Shown piece after piece: positions 17,765-26,787 of a stretch of 64,000 nucleotides of DNA. Made by a program: the position numbers and the translations under genes. Source of the stretch: Gammaproteobacteria bacterium (lineage in GTDB: Bacteria > Pseudomonadota > Gammaproteobacteria > Pseudomonadales > Pseudohongiellaceae); the NCBI GenBank assembly GCA_018401885.1, contig JAGYKB010000006.1, positions 1-64,000 on the forward strand. Reading direction: 5' to 3'. The stretch's first letter is position 1, and every line of letters starts with the position of its first letter. The notes beneath the pieces were generated by a model. That model ran no database searches. It saw only the letters and a program-made list of their open reading frames with translations, and had not been told where the DNA came from.

Positions 17765-18568
17765 AATACGCTTCAAGTAACCGTACTCGCGATCCTTCAA
17801 GGTCTTACGGAATTCCTGCCAGTCTCGTCTTCAGGACATTTGCTTTTGCCTGCGGCGCTTTTCGGTTGGGTAGATCAGGGGTTGACGCTCGATATCGCAG
17901 TGCACCTAGGTACCTTAGTTGCCGTCATCGTATACCTGCGTCTTGAATTGTTGAGTTTAATCACGGGGTCTTTCGAATGGTTGTTAACTCGTACTGCAAA
18001 TGAAGATTCACGCCTCGCCTTCAAATTGGCCGTGGCAACTCTTCCAGCGGGTGTCGCGGGACTCTTATTCAGATCGATAATAGAAGCGAATGCGCGCTCC
18101 CTTGGATTAGTGGCGACGACGTCAATCGTCTTTGCCGTCTTATTATGGCTCGCAGATCGCTTCGGAGCGCAGCGTGCGCGCCCAGTAGCTTTCTCACAGA
18201 TTTCCGTCTCGGGTGCGTTCTTGATTGGCGCCGCGCAGGCACTGGCACTTATCCCCGGTACCTCACGCTCCGGTGTGACAATGACCGCCGCGCGATTTCT
18301 GGGAATTAGTCGAGAAGACTCAGCTCGATTCTCTTTCTTGCTTTCTATACCGATAATATTAGCTAGTGGCCTTGCACTGCTCTTTGATACTCGCGCGGTT
18401 TCCTCTGCAGTTAATTATTCAACTCTAAGTTTTGCGGCAGCAGTTTCTGCGCTAACTGCTTTCCTAACGATTCATTATTTCATGCGCCTATTACCGAAAG
18501 TAGGTGTATTGCCGTTTGTTATCTATCGCATACTGTTCGGGATCCTTCTCATAGTGTGGCTAGTATGA
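17762..18568 (+). CDS. uppP: Undecaprenyl-diphosphatase (UppP/BacA)
   Basis: 268-residue polytopic inner-membrane enzyme that converts C55-PP to C55-P for reuse in wall and LPS synthesis, and gives bacitracin resistance. The first conserved motif, GLTEFLPVSSSGH, is at residues 14-26 with catalytic-site E17, and the second, PGTSRSGVTM, lies in the middle. About eight hydrophobic segments are visible. Because the first motif precedes the first ordinary start (TTG 17840), translation must begin upstream, and ATT 17762 behind a good GGAGG site gives exactly the family length. ATGA overlap links it to rsmJ. Confidence 0.92.
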   Translation: MNTLQVTVLAILQGLTEFLPVSSSGHLLLPAALFGWVDQGLTLDIAVHLGTLVAVIVYLRLELLSLITGSFEWLLTRTANEDSRLAFKLAVATLPAGVAGLLFRSIIEANARSLGLVATTSIVFAVLLWLADRFGAQRARPVAFSQISVSGAFLIGAAQALALIPGTSRSGVTMTAARFLGISREDSARFSFLLSIPIILASGLALLFDTRAVSSAVNYSTLSFAAAVSALTAFLTIHYFMRLLPKVGVLPFVIYRILFGILLIVWLV

Positions 18569-19242
18569 GCGAGGGCTTCCACCTAGTTAGCGTGGAGGAA
18601 AAGTTGAGCCTTAAACGCGTTGGTGCCGCTGATTCAAGCGCGGTAGCGGTTGATTTTACGGCCCCAGCACTCAATTACCGGGTATCAAGTGCAGTGAGGC
18701 AACAGGGTCTGAGTAAGGCAGTTGGTGTAAAAGGGTCTTTTAGGCCAAGCGTATTAGACGCAACAGCTGGGTTTGGCAAAGATGCCTATTTATTGGCGAG
18801 TCAGGGCTGCGATGTCACCATGCTGGAGCGAGACCCATTAGTGTTCGCGCTTCTCAAGGATGGGCTCATGAGAGGGCTGGCCTCACAACAGTCGGCGGTC
18901 GTCGATGCATGCCGGCGGCTAGCGCTTATCAATCGCGACTTCGTTGAACTTAATAGTGACACGTTTAGTGGGGTAGGGAGTGTCGATGTAGTCTATCTCG
19001 ATCCCATGTTCCCAGAGTCCAAGAAGAGTGCAAGGGTAAAAAAAGACATGTTTGCGCTGCAGGAACTGCTTGGCGCCGCAAACGATGCCGAGGCACTTTG
19101 GAGTCATGCCTGCGCAATTGCGTGCAGACGTGTTGTCGTCAAGCGCAGCAAATCTGCGCCAACATTGGGCAATCGAGCACCTGATATTCAGTATAAAGGC
19201 ACTAGCAGCCGCTTCGATGTCTACCTAACCCCAAAGCCTTAA
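18565..19242 (+). CDS. rsmJ: 16S rRNA (guanine(1516)-N(2))-methyltransferase RsmJ
   Basis: 225-residue SAM-dependent methyltransferase. The motif [28 protein letters not shown] and the catalytic-loop segment [15 protein letters not shown] are the RsmJ (YhiQ) signatures. ATG 18565 overlaps the uppP stop (ATGA), implying coupling. The 3' end overlaps the convergent dapE by four bases through the shared TTAA. The N-terminal 50 residues are variable, as usual for the family. Confidence 0.92.
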   Translation: MSEGFHLVSVEEKLSLKRVGAADSSAVAVDFTAPALNYRVSSAVRQQGLSKAVGVKGSFRPSVLDATAGFGKDAYLLASQGCDVTMLERDPLVFALLKDGLMRGLASQQSAVVDACRRLALINRDFVELNSDTFSGVGSVDVVYLDPMFPESKKSARVKKDMFALQELLGAANDAEALWSHACAIACRRVVVKRSKSAPTLGNRAPDIQYKGTSSRFDVYLTPKP

Positions 19243-20390
19243 GCGTTAACACCCACTGCTATTCGCTCGATTAGACGTTCGTAGATTAACGCCAGCGTAT
19301 CAAGGTCTGCCGTGCTGATGCGCTCGTTTACCTGATGTATCGTTGCATTACAGGGTCCCAGCTCAACTACTTCAGCACCCGTCGGTGCGATGAAGCGACC
19401 ATCGGAAGTCCCACCGGCCGTAGACTGTTCCGTCTTTAAGCCGGTTATTTCTTCAATGCTTGCTGCCACGGCGTTGCGAAGCAGTCCCGGTCTAGTCAGG
19501 AACGGTTCGCCGGATAAATGCCAATCGATTTTGTAATCGAGGTCGTGAGCCTCGAGTAGTTCGGTTGTTTTTGCTATTAATCCCTCATGAGTGCTTTCTG
19601 TTGAGAAGCGGAAGTTGAACTCTATTTTACATGAGCCAGGGATCACATTATTGGCACCAGTGCCGCCTGCAATGTTTGAAATTTGCAGAGTCGTTGGCGG
19701 GAAGGCGTCGTTTCCCGAGTCCCAGGTTACCGCTGACAGCTGGGCGAGCATCGGCATCGCGCGGTGAATCGGATTGTCTGCGAGATGGGGGTAGGCAACG
19801 TGCCCCTGCTTGCCAAAAATAGTCAGTGCTGCGCTAAGTGAGCCTCTGCGTCCGATTCTTATCGTGTCCCCAACCGCCGTGGTGCTGCTTGGCTCGCCGA
19901 CAATGCAGAAATCAATCTGTTCACCTCGTTCTCGTAATGTATCGATGACGCGGCGTGTGCCGTTAACAGCAATACCTTCTTCGTCACTCGTAATGAGAAA
20001 TCCTAGCCGGAGAGTATCTAGCGAGGGATGGCCCGTTGCCACTGCGGATTCACACGCTGTAATCATCGCTGCAAGGCTGCCTTTCATATCTGCAGCGCCT
20101 CGGCCGTGGAGCATTCCATCTTCCACAAGCGCAGAGTAGGGATCGTGATCCCAGTTCTTGCTGTCGCCGGAGGGAACTACATCAGTGTGTCCTGCGAAGA
20201 CTAATAGGGGGCCGGATTCTCCGCGCACAGCCCAAAGATTATCGACATTTTCGAAGCGCAGGTTTTCACAGGCAAAGCCGAGTGCTTCTAAGCGTTCTGC
20301 CATTAACTGCTGACAGCCTTCATCTGCGGGTGTAACTGAAGGGCGCTTAATTAGTTGCTGCGCGAGTTTAATGGTAGGTGAGGCGCTCAT
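19239..20390 (-). CDS. dapE: Succinyl-diaminopimelate desuccinylase
   Basis: 383-residue dinuclear-zinc M20 peptidase-family enzyme that releases succinate from N-succinyl-LL-DAP in the lysine/peptidoglycan pathway. Metal-site motifs are in order: [27 protein letters not shown] and the late [15 protein letters not shown]. The length matches. It is the downstream member of a minus-strand group (dapD-dapE), separated from dapD by 32 bases and convergent with rsmJ. Confidence 0.96.
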   Translation of the reverse strand: MSASPTIKLAQQLIKRPSVTPADEGCQQLMAERLEALGFACENLRFENVDNLWAVRGESGPLLVFAGHTDVVPSGDSKNWDHDPYSALVEDGMLHGRGAADMKGSLAAMITACESAVATGHPSLDTLRLGFLITSDEEGIAVNGTRRVIDTLRERGEQIDFCIVGEPSSTTAVGDTIRIGRRGSLSAALTIFGKQGHVAYPHLADNPIHRAMPMLAQLSAVTWDSGNDAFPPTTLQISNIAGGTGANNVIPGSCKIEFNFRFSTESTHEGLIAKTTELLEAHDLDYKIDWHLSGEPFLTRPGLLRNAVAASIEEITGLKTEQSTAGGTSDGRFIAPTGAEVVELGPCNATIHQVNERISTADLDTLALIYERLIERIAVGVNA

Positions 20391-20422
20391 TGACTAGTAG
20401 ATCCCTATCGACTCAAAAGTAA

Positions 20423-21424
20423 TTAATTGTGCGCATGCAGTTCTTCGTTGAGCTCCACTTCACTTTGCAGCGGTAGGCATTCGACGGCGCCGCTAAGCGA
20501 ATTGCGACGGAAAAGTAAACCTTCAACGCCGACGAGGTCCAGAGCTTTGCAGTTGCGCTGCAGTTCGCCTTGCGTGTTTAGAAGCTGTACTTTGGTGCCG
20601 GCTGTCACATAGAGACCGGCTTCAATCACACAGCCGTTTGCGAGAGGTATACCGATTCCCGCATTGGCGCCGATCAAGCAGTTTTTACCGACTGAGATTA
20701 CCTGTTTACCACCCCCTGAAAGCGTGCCCATTGTGCTGCAGCCGCCTCCAAGATCACTGTTCGCGCCAACCATGACGCCCGCGGAAATTCTGCCTTCGAT
20801 CATTGCTGGTCCCTCGGTCCCTGCATTGAAATTAATGAATCCTTCATGCATTACCGTGGTGCCTTCGCCGAGGTAGGCGCCGAGGCGCACGCGGGCGGTA
20901 TCGGCTATGCGAACGCCAGACGGCACAATGTAATCGCTCATCTTAGGAAATTTATCTACCGACGTGACGCTAAGCTGGCGCCCCTGCAGCCGCGCCGCTA
21001 GCTGTCTATCATGCAGTTCGTCAAGATCGATAGGACCCTCATTCGTCCATGCGAGGTTATGCAATACGCCAAACATTCCATTGAGATTCAGTTCATGAGG
21101 CTTAACGAGGCGAGCAGAGAGAAGATGCAGTTTTAAAAAGGCCTCGGCGACGGATGCTGGGGGCATATCGGCACCGAGTACGCACAGCACAAGCGTTTTT
21201 TCGCTGTTCGCCAAAGCGCCAAGATGCGTCCGTAGGCGCTCTCGGAGAGATCCGTCCAGTTTGACATAGCCGCATTGGCCAGGCTCGAGTCCGCAGCAAG
21301 TTAGCACCTCAGACGCAAATTCCGCCCCAGCATCGAGACCAAAGTGAGCATAGTAAACTTCTATAACTTCCCCTGCGCTATTTTCAGTGGCGAGGCCAAA
21401 ACCGTAGCTGTGTATTGCTGGCAT
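20423..21424 (-). CDS. dapD: 2,3,4,5-tetrahydropyridine-2,6-dicarboxylate N-succinyltransferase
   Basis: 333-residue acyltransferase using succinyl-CoA in lysine/DAP synthesis; it is of the longer form seen in Pseudomonas, not the 274-residue enterobacterial one. A left-handed beta-helix of hexapeptide repeats covers about residues 165-285 (VRLGAYLGEGTTVMHEGFINFNAG, GCSTMGTLSGGGKQVISVGKNCLIGANAGIGI). The start chosen is ATG at 21424, which has GGAG 9 bases upstream; the open frame extends further, but without a site. It lies between the Spx/ArsC-like gene and dapE. Confidence 0.94.
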   Translation of the reverse strand: MPAIHSYGFGLATENSAGEVIEVYYAHFGLDAGAEFASEVLTCCGLEPGQCGYVKLDGSLRERLRTHLGALANSEKTLVLCVLGADMPPASVAEAFLKLHLLSARLVKPHELNLNGMFGVLHNLAWTNEGPIDLDELHDRQLAARLQGRQLSVTSVDKFPKMSDYIVPSGVRIADTARVRLGAYLGEGTTVMHEGFINFNAGTEGPAMIEGRISAGVMVGANSDLGGGCSTMGTLSGGGKQVISVGKNCLIGANAGIGIPLANGCVIEAGLYVTAGTKVQLLNTQGELQRNCKALDLVGVEGLLFRRNSLSGAVECLPLQSEVELNEELHAHN

Positions 21425-21444
21425 CTTGCTAACTCCAAATTTCG

Positions 21445-21792
21445 TTACTGGTTGTTGAGAGACGCTAAGGCGGCCTCGTCGTAGCCAATCAGCCATCGGT
21501 CGCCACTGTGTATTATCGGTCGCTTGATAATAGACGTTTCGCGCTGAATGAGCGCGAGGGCGCTTTGGGCGTCGAGGTTTTGCTGTTCTTCTGCCGAAAG
21601 CTTGCGCCAGGTTGTGCCGCGTTTGTTAATTAGTTGATCTATGGGAAATGTCTTGACCAGTTTCGCCGCGAGAGTCGCATCGCAGCCCAGTTTTTTGTAA
21701 TCATGAAACGTAAACTTATGGTTGTTTAACTCAAGCCACTTCTTTGTCTTCTTTATGGTATCGCAGTTTGCAATACCGTATACCGTGAGCAT
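21445..21792 (-). CDS. ArsC/Spx family protein (YffB-like)
   Basis: 115-residue thioredoxin-fold protein of the ArsC/Spx superfamily. It has a single N-terminal cysteine (C10 in ANCDTIKK), not a CxxC pair, and the conserved RGTTWRKLS and late IIKRPII-GYDE segments of YffB-like proteins. In many gammaproteobacteria yffB lies next to dapE or dapD, as here. The biochemical role is not known; glutathione-dependent reductase activity has been suggested for the family. It is not a proven arsenate reductase. Confidence 0.85.
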   Translation of the reverse strand: MLTVYGIANCDTIKKTKKWLELNNHKFTFHDYKKLGCDATLAAKLVKTFPIDQLINKRGTTWRKLSAEEQQNLDAQSALALIQRETSIIKRPIIHSGDRWLIGYDEAALASLNNQ

Positions 21793-21837
21793 GTTCTTAG
21801 TGTCCTTTTTTCGATCGGTCTTAATGCTTTGACCAGC

Positions 21838-24552
21838 TTAACTCGCGAGTCTTTTTTCGAGGGTTTCTTGAGCACTGGCGATCAAGTTCTCAATTTCGGA
21901 TTGGTCGGTTATAGGTTCGTTGGCTCTGTTAGTTATGTAAAACAGGTCTTCGACTCTTTCGCCGAGCGTGGTTATTCGTGCATCTTTTATATTGATCGAT
22001 TCTTCAACGAATAATTTACCTACGGCGGCAAGAATACCGGGGTGATCCGGGCAGTTGATTTCGAGGGTGGAATACAGGCGCCCAGGCTGATTGAGTAGAC
22101 GCACGATAACCTTACTGGCGAAATATCTGTCCTTTCGGGTCTGTCTATACTGTGGTGCGCGTGCAGCCTGATGTTTGTCCGCAAAACTCAAGATCAGCGC
22201 CGATTTTATTTCTTCGATACGCGCGAGGTTATCTCCAACAGGGCGTCCAGACTCTTCAAGAACTGTGAAGGTATCGAGGCAGTAACCGTGCGTTGAAGTG
22301 AAGATGCGCGCGCCTTGGACGTTGAGGCGTAGCCGCTCCAGCGTTGCTGTTGTATTGGCGAAAAGGAAATCGCCGTCTTTCGTGTATATGAAAACTTGGG
22401 TTGCGCCTTCACCGTCGATTCGCGTGAGCTCCTGCAGTGCGATTATTGGCCCCTTACCTTGGCTGTTTGCGATGAGCTCTGAATGCCAGGCTATATTCAC
22501 CGCAGATTCACGAACGAAATACTCATCGTCCAGATTAGCCCAAATTGACTCGATCTGTTGCGTGTCTACTCCGCGCTGAAGGAGGGCTTTGCTGGCAGAG
22601 TCTTTCTTGTCATTGATTCGTTCTTCGCGATTCTGAGGGTTTTCAAGTCCAGAGCGAAGCGCTTGCTTTGTGTTTAGATAAAGCTGGGACATGAGCGAGG
22701 CGCGCCAGCTGTTCCATAATTCCGGATTAGTCGCACGAATATCTGCAACGGTCATCGAGTAGAGATAATCAAGATGGAGTTTGTCACCCATGATTGAAGC
22801 GAATTCATGAATAACCTCGGGGTCAGAAATATCCTTGCGCTGAGCAGTCATCGACATCAGTAAGTGCTTGTCGACGAGCCATGAAACGAGTTTTGCATCC
22901 CAGCTACTTAGATGATGCCGCTTGCAAAAATCGACTGCGTCAATCATCCCCAGCTTGGAATGGTCGCCGCCACGACCTTTAGCAATATCATGGTAAAGAC
23001 CGGCGATGTAGAGAAGCTCGATCTTCGGTAGATTCTTTACGACATTGGATACCAGCGGGAATTCGTGCGCGGTTTCGGGTAGCCAAAGTCGGCGCATGTT
23101 CTCGACAACCTGCAGCGTGTGCGCGTCGACCGTATAGATGTGAAAGAGGTCATGCTGCATCTTGCCCATGATTTTTCCAAACTCGGGTAGGTAGCGCCCG
23201 AGGATGCCGTAGCGTGCCATGCGCCGAAGTTGAAACGTCACCTTGTTCGGTGAGCGCAGCAGCTCCATAAAAAGAGTGACACAGCGGATATCTGCACGAA
23301 ATTCGTCGTCGATTAAGTGGCGATTGTCTCTGATGAGGCGAATAGTCGATGCACGCACACCTTCAATTTGGGGGTTCTGGGCACAGAGCACAAAGACTTC
23401 GATTAGCGCGAAGGGAGCGCGTGTGAAAACCTTCTCGTCAATCACTTCCAAGTAGTCGTTGCGAATTTGAAATCTGTTGTTTAATGGGGTGATGCGTTCG
23501 CGTTCTCCCAAGCGCAATATCACCTCATCGAAATGCTGAAGCAGTAAATCGTTGAGGCCGCGCAGTGTCCCTACGGTGCGGTAGTAGCGCTGCATGAGTT
23601 TTTCAACGCCAAGACTCAATTCATCGTCTTCATAGCCGAAGATCTTTGCCAATTCCCGCTGCTTATCGAAGAGAAGCCTGTCCTCTCGTCTACCTTCGAG
23701 CAGGTGGAGTCCATAGCGGACACGCCAAAGGAAGCTTTGCCCCTTGTCGATCAGTGATTGTTCCATCTTGCTTAGAAAGCCGAGTTCGACAAGATCGCTA
23801 AAAGAGGACGCATTGAAGTGACGCTTAGCAACCCAAGCGATCGTTTGGATATCACGAAGCCCGCCTGGAGAAGTCTTTACATTTGGCTGCAAGGCATAAT
23901 CTATATCGTGATATTTCTCATGCCTTGCCAGCTGTTCATCCCATTTGGCACGCATAAACTTCTTGATTGGCCAGACTCGTTTCGAGGTTGTGGCACTATA
24001 CATCTCGGCTTGCAGAGCTTCGGGTCCCACCAGCGTGCGCGACTCCATCAAGGCTGTAGCGACGGTTATGTCGTTGCTGGCCTCTTGGACGCATTGTTTA
24101 ATCGAACGCACGCTCTGCCCAATTTCTAATCCGATGTCCCAAAGTAGTGTAAGGAAACTGCTTACGGCGGCCGTTAATTTCTTGTCAGGCGTCTTGCGGG
24201 TAAGCAGGAGGATATCAATATCGGAATGCGGCGCGAGTTCTCCTCGACCGTAACCTCCCACGGCAACAAGTGAAAGCTCGATTGCGGGCCACGTCTGCTG
24301 CTCCCATGCGAGCATAAGTATTTGATCGACAGCCCATGCGCGCCCGCGCACGATAGCTTCGATTTCCGCATTGTCTCGGAATCGTTGATCCAAGAGTGCG
24401 CTCGCCGCGCTTAGGGCGTTCTTTAAGGGTAAAACCGGAGAGGTGTGCTGACTCAGTTCAGCGCGTACAGCGGCCACGTCGAGGAGGCTCGTGTCCGCAT
24501 CTGGACGGCTTAATGCAACTGAGTCAACGTCGAGCGGCGCTGCGATACTCAT
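21838..24552 (-). CDS. glnD: Bifunctional [protein-PII] uridylyltransferase/uridylyl-removing enzyme
   Basis: 904-residue nitrogen sensor that uridylylates PII proteins when glutamine is low and deuridylylates them when it is high. Domains in order are a nucleotidyltransferase (GGYGRGELAPHSDIDILLL near residue 100), a helical linker, an HD phosphohydrolase domain (HTLQVVENM and LYHDIAKGRGGDHS) and two C-terminal ACT domains. ATG overlaps the map stop by four bases on the minus strand. In Pseudomonas dapC lies between glnD and yffB; it is absent here. Confidence 0.96.
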   Translation of the reverse strand: MSIAAPLDVDSVALSRPDADTSLLDVAAVRAELSQHTSPVLPLKNALSAASALLDQRFRDNAEIEAIVRGRAWAVDQILMLAWEQQTWPAIELSLVAVGGYGRGELAPHSDIDILLLTRKTPDKKLTAAVSSFLTLLWDIGLEIGQSVRSIKQCVQEASNDITVATALMESRTLVGPEALQAEMYSATTSKRVWPIKKFMRAKWDEQLARHEKYHDIDYALQPNVKTSPGGLRDIQTIAWVAKRHFNASSFSDLVELGFLSKMEQSLIDKGQSFLWRVRYGLHLLEGRREDRLLFDKQRELAKIFGYEDDELSLGVEKLMQRYYRTVGTLRGLNDLLLQHFDEVILRLGERERITPLNNRFQIRNDYLEVIDEKVFTRAPFALIEVFVLCAQNPQIEGVRASTIRLIRDNRHLIDDEFRADIRCVTLFMELLRSPNKVTFQLRRMARYGILGRYLPEFGKIMGKMQHDLFHIYTVDAHTLQVVENMRRLWLPETAHEFPLVSNVVKNLPKIELLYIAGLYHDIAKGRGGDHSKLGMIDAVDFCKRHHLSSWDAKLVSWLVDKHLLMSMTAQRKDISDPEVIHEFASIMGDKLHLDYLYSMTVADIRATNPELWNSWRASLMSQLYLNTKQALRSGLENPQNREERINDKKDSASKALLQRGVDTQQIESIWANLDDEYFVRESAVNIAWHSELIANSQGKGPIIALQELTRIDGEGATQVFIYTKDGDFLFANTTATLERLRLNVQGARIFTSTHGYCLDTFTVLEESGRPVGDNLARIEEIKSALILSFADKHQAARAPQYRQTRKDRYFASKVIVRLLNQPGRLYSTLEINCPDHPGILAAVGKLFVEESINIKDARITTLGERVEDLFYITNRANEPITDQSEIENLIASAQETLEKRLAS

Positions 24553-25322
24553 AGCGTGTCATCGCTGCGAAGAGTAAACACCTCAAATCCAGTTGCAGTG
24601 ACCGTCAGCGTATGCTCCCACTGAGCAGACAAGCGTCGGTCCTTTGTGGTGACGGTCCAGCCGTCTGCGCGGGAGAGTTTCGTGTGGCGCATGCCTGCAT
24701 TGAACATCGGTTCGATCGTGAAGGTCATTCCCTCTTCGAGGATAAGCCCCGTTCCAGCGCGGCCGTAGTGCAAGACCTGCGGCTCTTCGTGAAAGACACG
24801 CCCAATGCCATGACCGCAGTATTCGCGCACCACTGAATAGTTATTGCCTTCGCCATGCGCTTGAATAATGGCGCCTATATCCCCTAGCGTGGTACCAGGG
24901 CGCACAATTTCGATGCCCTTGTACATGGCTTCTTGCGTCACGCGAATGAGTCGCTGGGCGTGTTCGGGGACCTCACCGACACAAAACATTTTGCTCGTGT
25001 CGCCGTGGTAACCGTCTTTGATCACGGTTACATCGATATTTATGATGTCGCCCGCCTTCAGGATTTTTTCGTCGCTAGGAATTCCGTGACAGACGACATG
25101 ATTCACCGAGGTGCAGACTGATTTTGGGAAGCCATTATAGTTGAGGGGTGCGGGTATCGCTTTTTGCACCTCAACAATGTGCTGATGACAGAGGCGATCG
25201 AGCTCTCCAGTACTTACGCCTGGAACCACGAATGGTTCAATCATTTCGAGTACTTCGGCGGCGAGTTTGCCTGCAATGCGCATTTTGGCTATTTCATCTG
25301 CTGTCTTGATCTGAACTGTCAT
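24549..25322 (-). CDS. map: Methionine aminopeptidase, type I
   Basis: 257-residue metalloprotease that removes the initiator methionine from nascent proteins. The metal ligands can be placed in IDVTVIKDGYHGDTSKMF (two Asp), EYCGHGIGRVFHEEPQ (His), TFTIEPMF (Glu) and SAQWEHTLTV (Glu). The length matches the short type I form without an N-terminal extension. It is divergent from rpsB, the standard map/rpsB arrangement, and is coupled to glnD through an ATGA-type overlap. Confidence 0.97.
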   Translation of the reverse strand: MTVQIKTADEIAKMRIAGKLAAEVLEMIEPFVVPGVSTGELDRLCHQHIVEVQKAIPAPLNYNGFPKSVCTSVNHVVCHGIPSDEKILKAGDIINIDVTVIKDGYHGDTSKMFCVGEVPEHAQRLIRVTQEAMYKGIEIVRPGTTLGDIGAIIQAHGEGNNYSVVREYCGHGIGRVFHEEPQVLHYGRAGTGLILEEGMTFTIEPMFNAGMRHTKLSRADGWTVTTKDRRLSAQWEHTLTVTATGFEVFTLRSDDTL

Positions 25323-25450
25323 GCTTTTCTACTTTGTGATGAGTCGAAGAGTGTTGCTAAGGCCTTATTTGAGAGCGAGATTGTAATGCACGATGGGTCT
25401 CAATACGACCCTCGGGCAGGGCGCAGTTGGGTGAAAACAGGGTTAAATCT

Positions 25451-25478
25451 TTAATCGAGAATGGCTTTATGGTATAAA
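25451..25478 (+). promoter_or_regulatory. Probable rpsB promoter
   Basis: TATAAA (25473-25478) preceded by TGG, a near-extended -10, lies 16 bases after TTAATC (25451-25456). The bases after it, GCGCGGCG, form the GC-rich discriminator seen at stringently controlled ribosomal promoters. Transcription would begin near 25485. The -35 match is weak. Confidence 0.5.
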
Positions 25479-25485
25479 GCGCGGC

Positions 25486-25731
25486 GTTTTATGGATCGGT
25501 GGCAAACGTAAAAGCGACGCGTCGTTAATACACTGCCATTTTTAATTTATAAATAGCATAAATATCAATAACTAATGTCGCACACTTATCGTCACGTCTG
25601 ATCTGGGTGCCGCACAGCTCTTTGTGGGTTTTCACTGAAAACGCGCGCGTCGGGTGGATCACTCGACTCGAGAGGAATGTGCGGTTGATCGATGGGATAT
25701 GTGGAGGCCTAACCCGTTACAAAGGAAACTT
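25486..25731 (+). promoter_or_regulatory. Long rpsB leader, candidate S2 autoregulatory element
   Basis: The candidate transcript has about 245 untranslated bases before ATG 25732. It contains a 7-bp hairpin (25650-25656 with 25660-25666, loop GAT) and a short CACA/TGTG stem near 25610-25627. In gammaproteobacteria S2 represses its own mRNA through a conserved rpsB leader. The gene order fits, but I cannot confirm the conserved fold by eye. Confidence 0.4.
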
Positions 25732-26571
25732 ATGTCAGTATCAATGAAAGATATGCTTCGCGCAGGCGTCCATTTCGGCCACCAAAGCCGCTACTGGAAT
25801 CCAAAGATGGACAAGTTCATCTTCGGCGCGCGCAATAAAATCCACATTATCAACCTCGAGCACACCGTTCCTGCAATGAACAAGGCGCTCGAAGAAATCA
25901 GCAATCTCGCTGAGAAGAATCGCAAAATCCTCTTCGTCGGAACCAAGCGTGCGGCTTCTAAAATCGTAGGCCAAGAAGCGGAGCGTGCGGGCATGCCATT
26001 CGTCAATCATCGCTGGCTCGGTGGAATGCTGACGAATTACAAGACTATCCGCGGTTCGATCAAGCGTTTGAAAGACCTTGAGACTCAAGAAGCCGACGGC
26101 ACTTTCTCTCGCCTAACCAAGAAAGAAGCGCTAATGCGCACGCGTGCGAAAGAGAAGCTGATCCGCAGCATCGGCGGTATTAAAGACATGGGCGGTTTGC
26201 CTGATGCACTTTTCGTGATAGATGTTGAGCACGAGCGCATTGCAGTAACTGAAGCAAATAACCTTCGCATCCCTGTAATAGGCGTTGTTGACACGAACAG
26301 CAACCCAGATGGTATCGATATCGTCATTCCAGGAAACGATGACGCCTTGCGCGCTATTCAGCTTTACGCAACGGCTGTTGCCGACGCTTGCATCGCAGGT
26401 AAGAAGCGCAACGGTGGCGCAGCGTCGAACAGCGAATTCGTCGAAATCGATGAAGAGATCGTCGCAGCGCCAGTAGCTGAGACAGAGGCGGTACCTGCTG
26501 CCTCTGAAGAAGCGCCAGCTGCTGAGGAAGCGCCTGCACCCTTAGCGGAAGAGACGCCTGCTGCAAGCTAA
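25732..26571 (+). CDS. rpsB: 30S ribosomal protein S2
   Basis: 279-residue ribosomal protein; the core (residues 1-235) is classical, with [36 protein letters not shown] and [29 protein letters not shown] 25732 follows AAAGGA; the frame is open further upstream, but that part is leader. The protein is about 38 residues longer than the 241 of E. coli because of an acidic Ala/Glu/Pro-rich C-terminal tail. It is followed by two terminators before tsf. Confidence 0.97.
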   Translation: MSVSMKDMLRAGVHFGHQSRYWNPKMDKFIFGARNKIHIINLEHTVPAMNKALEEISNLAEKNRKILFVGTKRAASKIVGQEAERAGMPFVNHRWLGGMLTNYKTIRGSIKRLKDLETQEADGTFSRLTKKEALMRTRAKEKLIRSIGGIKDMGGLPDALFVIDVEHERIAVTEANNLRIPVIGVVDTNSNPDGIDIVIPGNDDALRAIQLYATAVADACIAGKKRNGGAASNSEFVEIDEEIVAAPVAETEAVPAASEEAPAAEEAPAPLAEETPAAS

Positions 26572-26620
26572 TTGATCGAGGCGATTACTGAAAGTCGTCC
26601 TGATCTAGAGTAGCAAGGAT

Positions 26621-26644
26621 AAGGGGGCAAATAGCCCCCTTTTT
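26621..26644 (+). terminator. Terminator/attenuator 1 between rpsB and tsf
   Basis: 8-bp stem AAGGGGGC (26621-26628) / GCCCCCTT (26634-26641), loop AAATA, then TTT. A transcription attenuator at this position is known in E. coli, where it lowers tsf relative to rpsB. Confidence 0.85.
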
Positions 26645-26649
26645 CTAAG

Positions 26650-26674
26650 GCGATCGCGTTGGATCGCTTTTTTT
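26650..26674 (+). terminator. Terminator/attenuator 2 between rpsB and tsf
   Basis: 6-bp stem GCGATC (26650-26655) / GATCGC (26662-26667) with a 6-base loop and a run of seven T (26668-26674). It lies directly behind the first terminator and about 110 bases before tsf. Confidence 0.75.
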
Positions 26675-26787
26675 AAAAAATATACCGAAGGACATTCCTG
26701 GCGAAAGCGACCGTCGAATAGTCCACGACAACTTCTTTAGAGTCGGCGCATCGCCGGTTCGCACCTATTAAAGTAGAGGCAAAGCTC

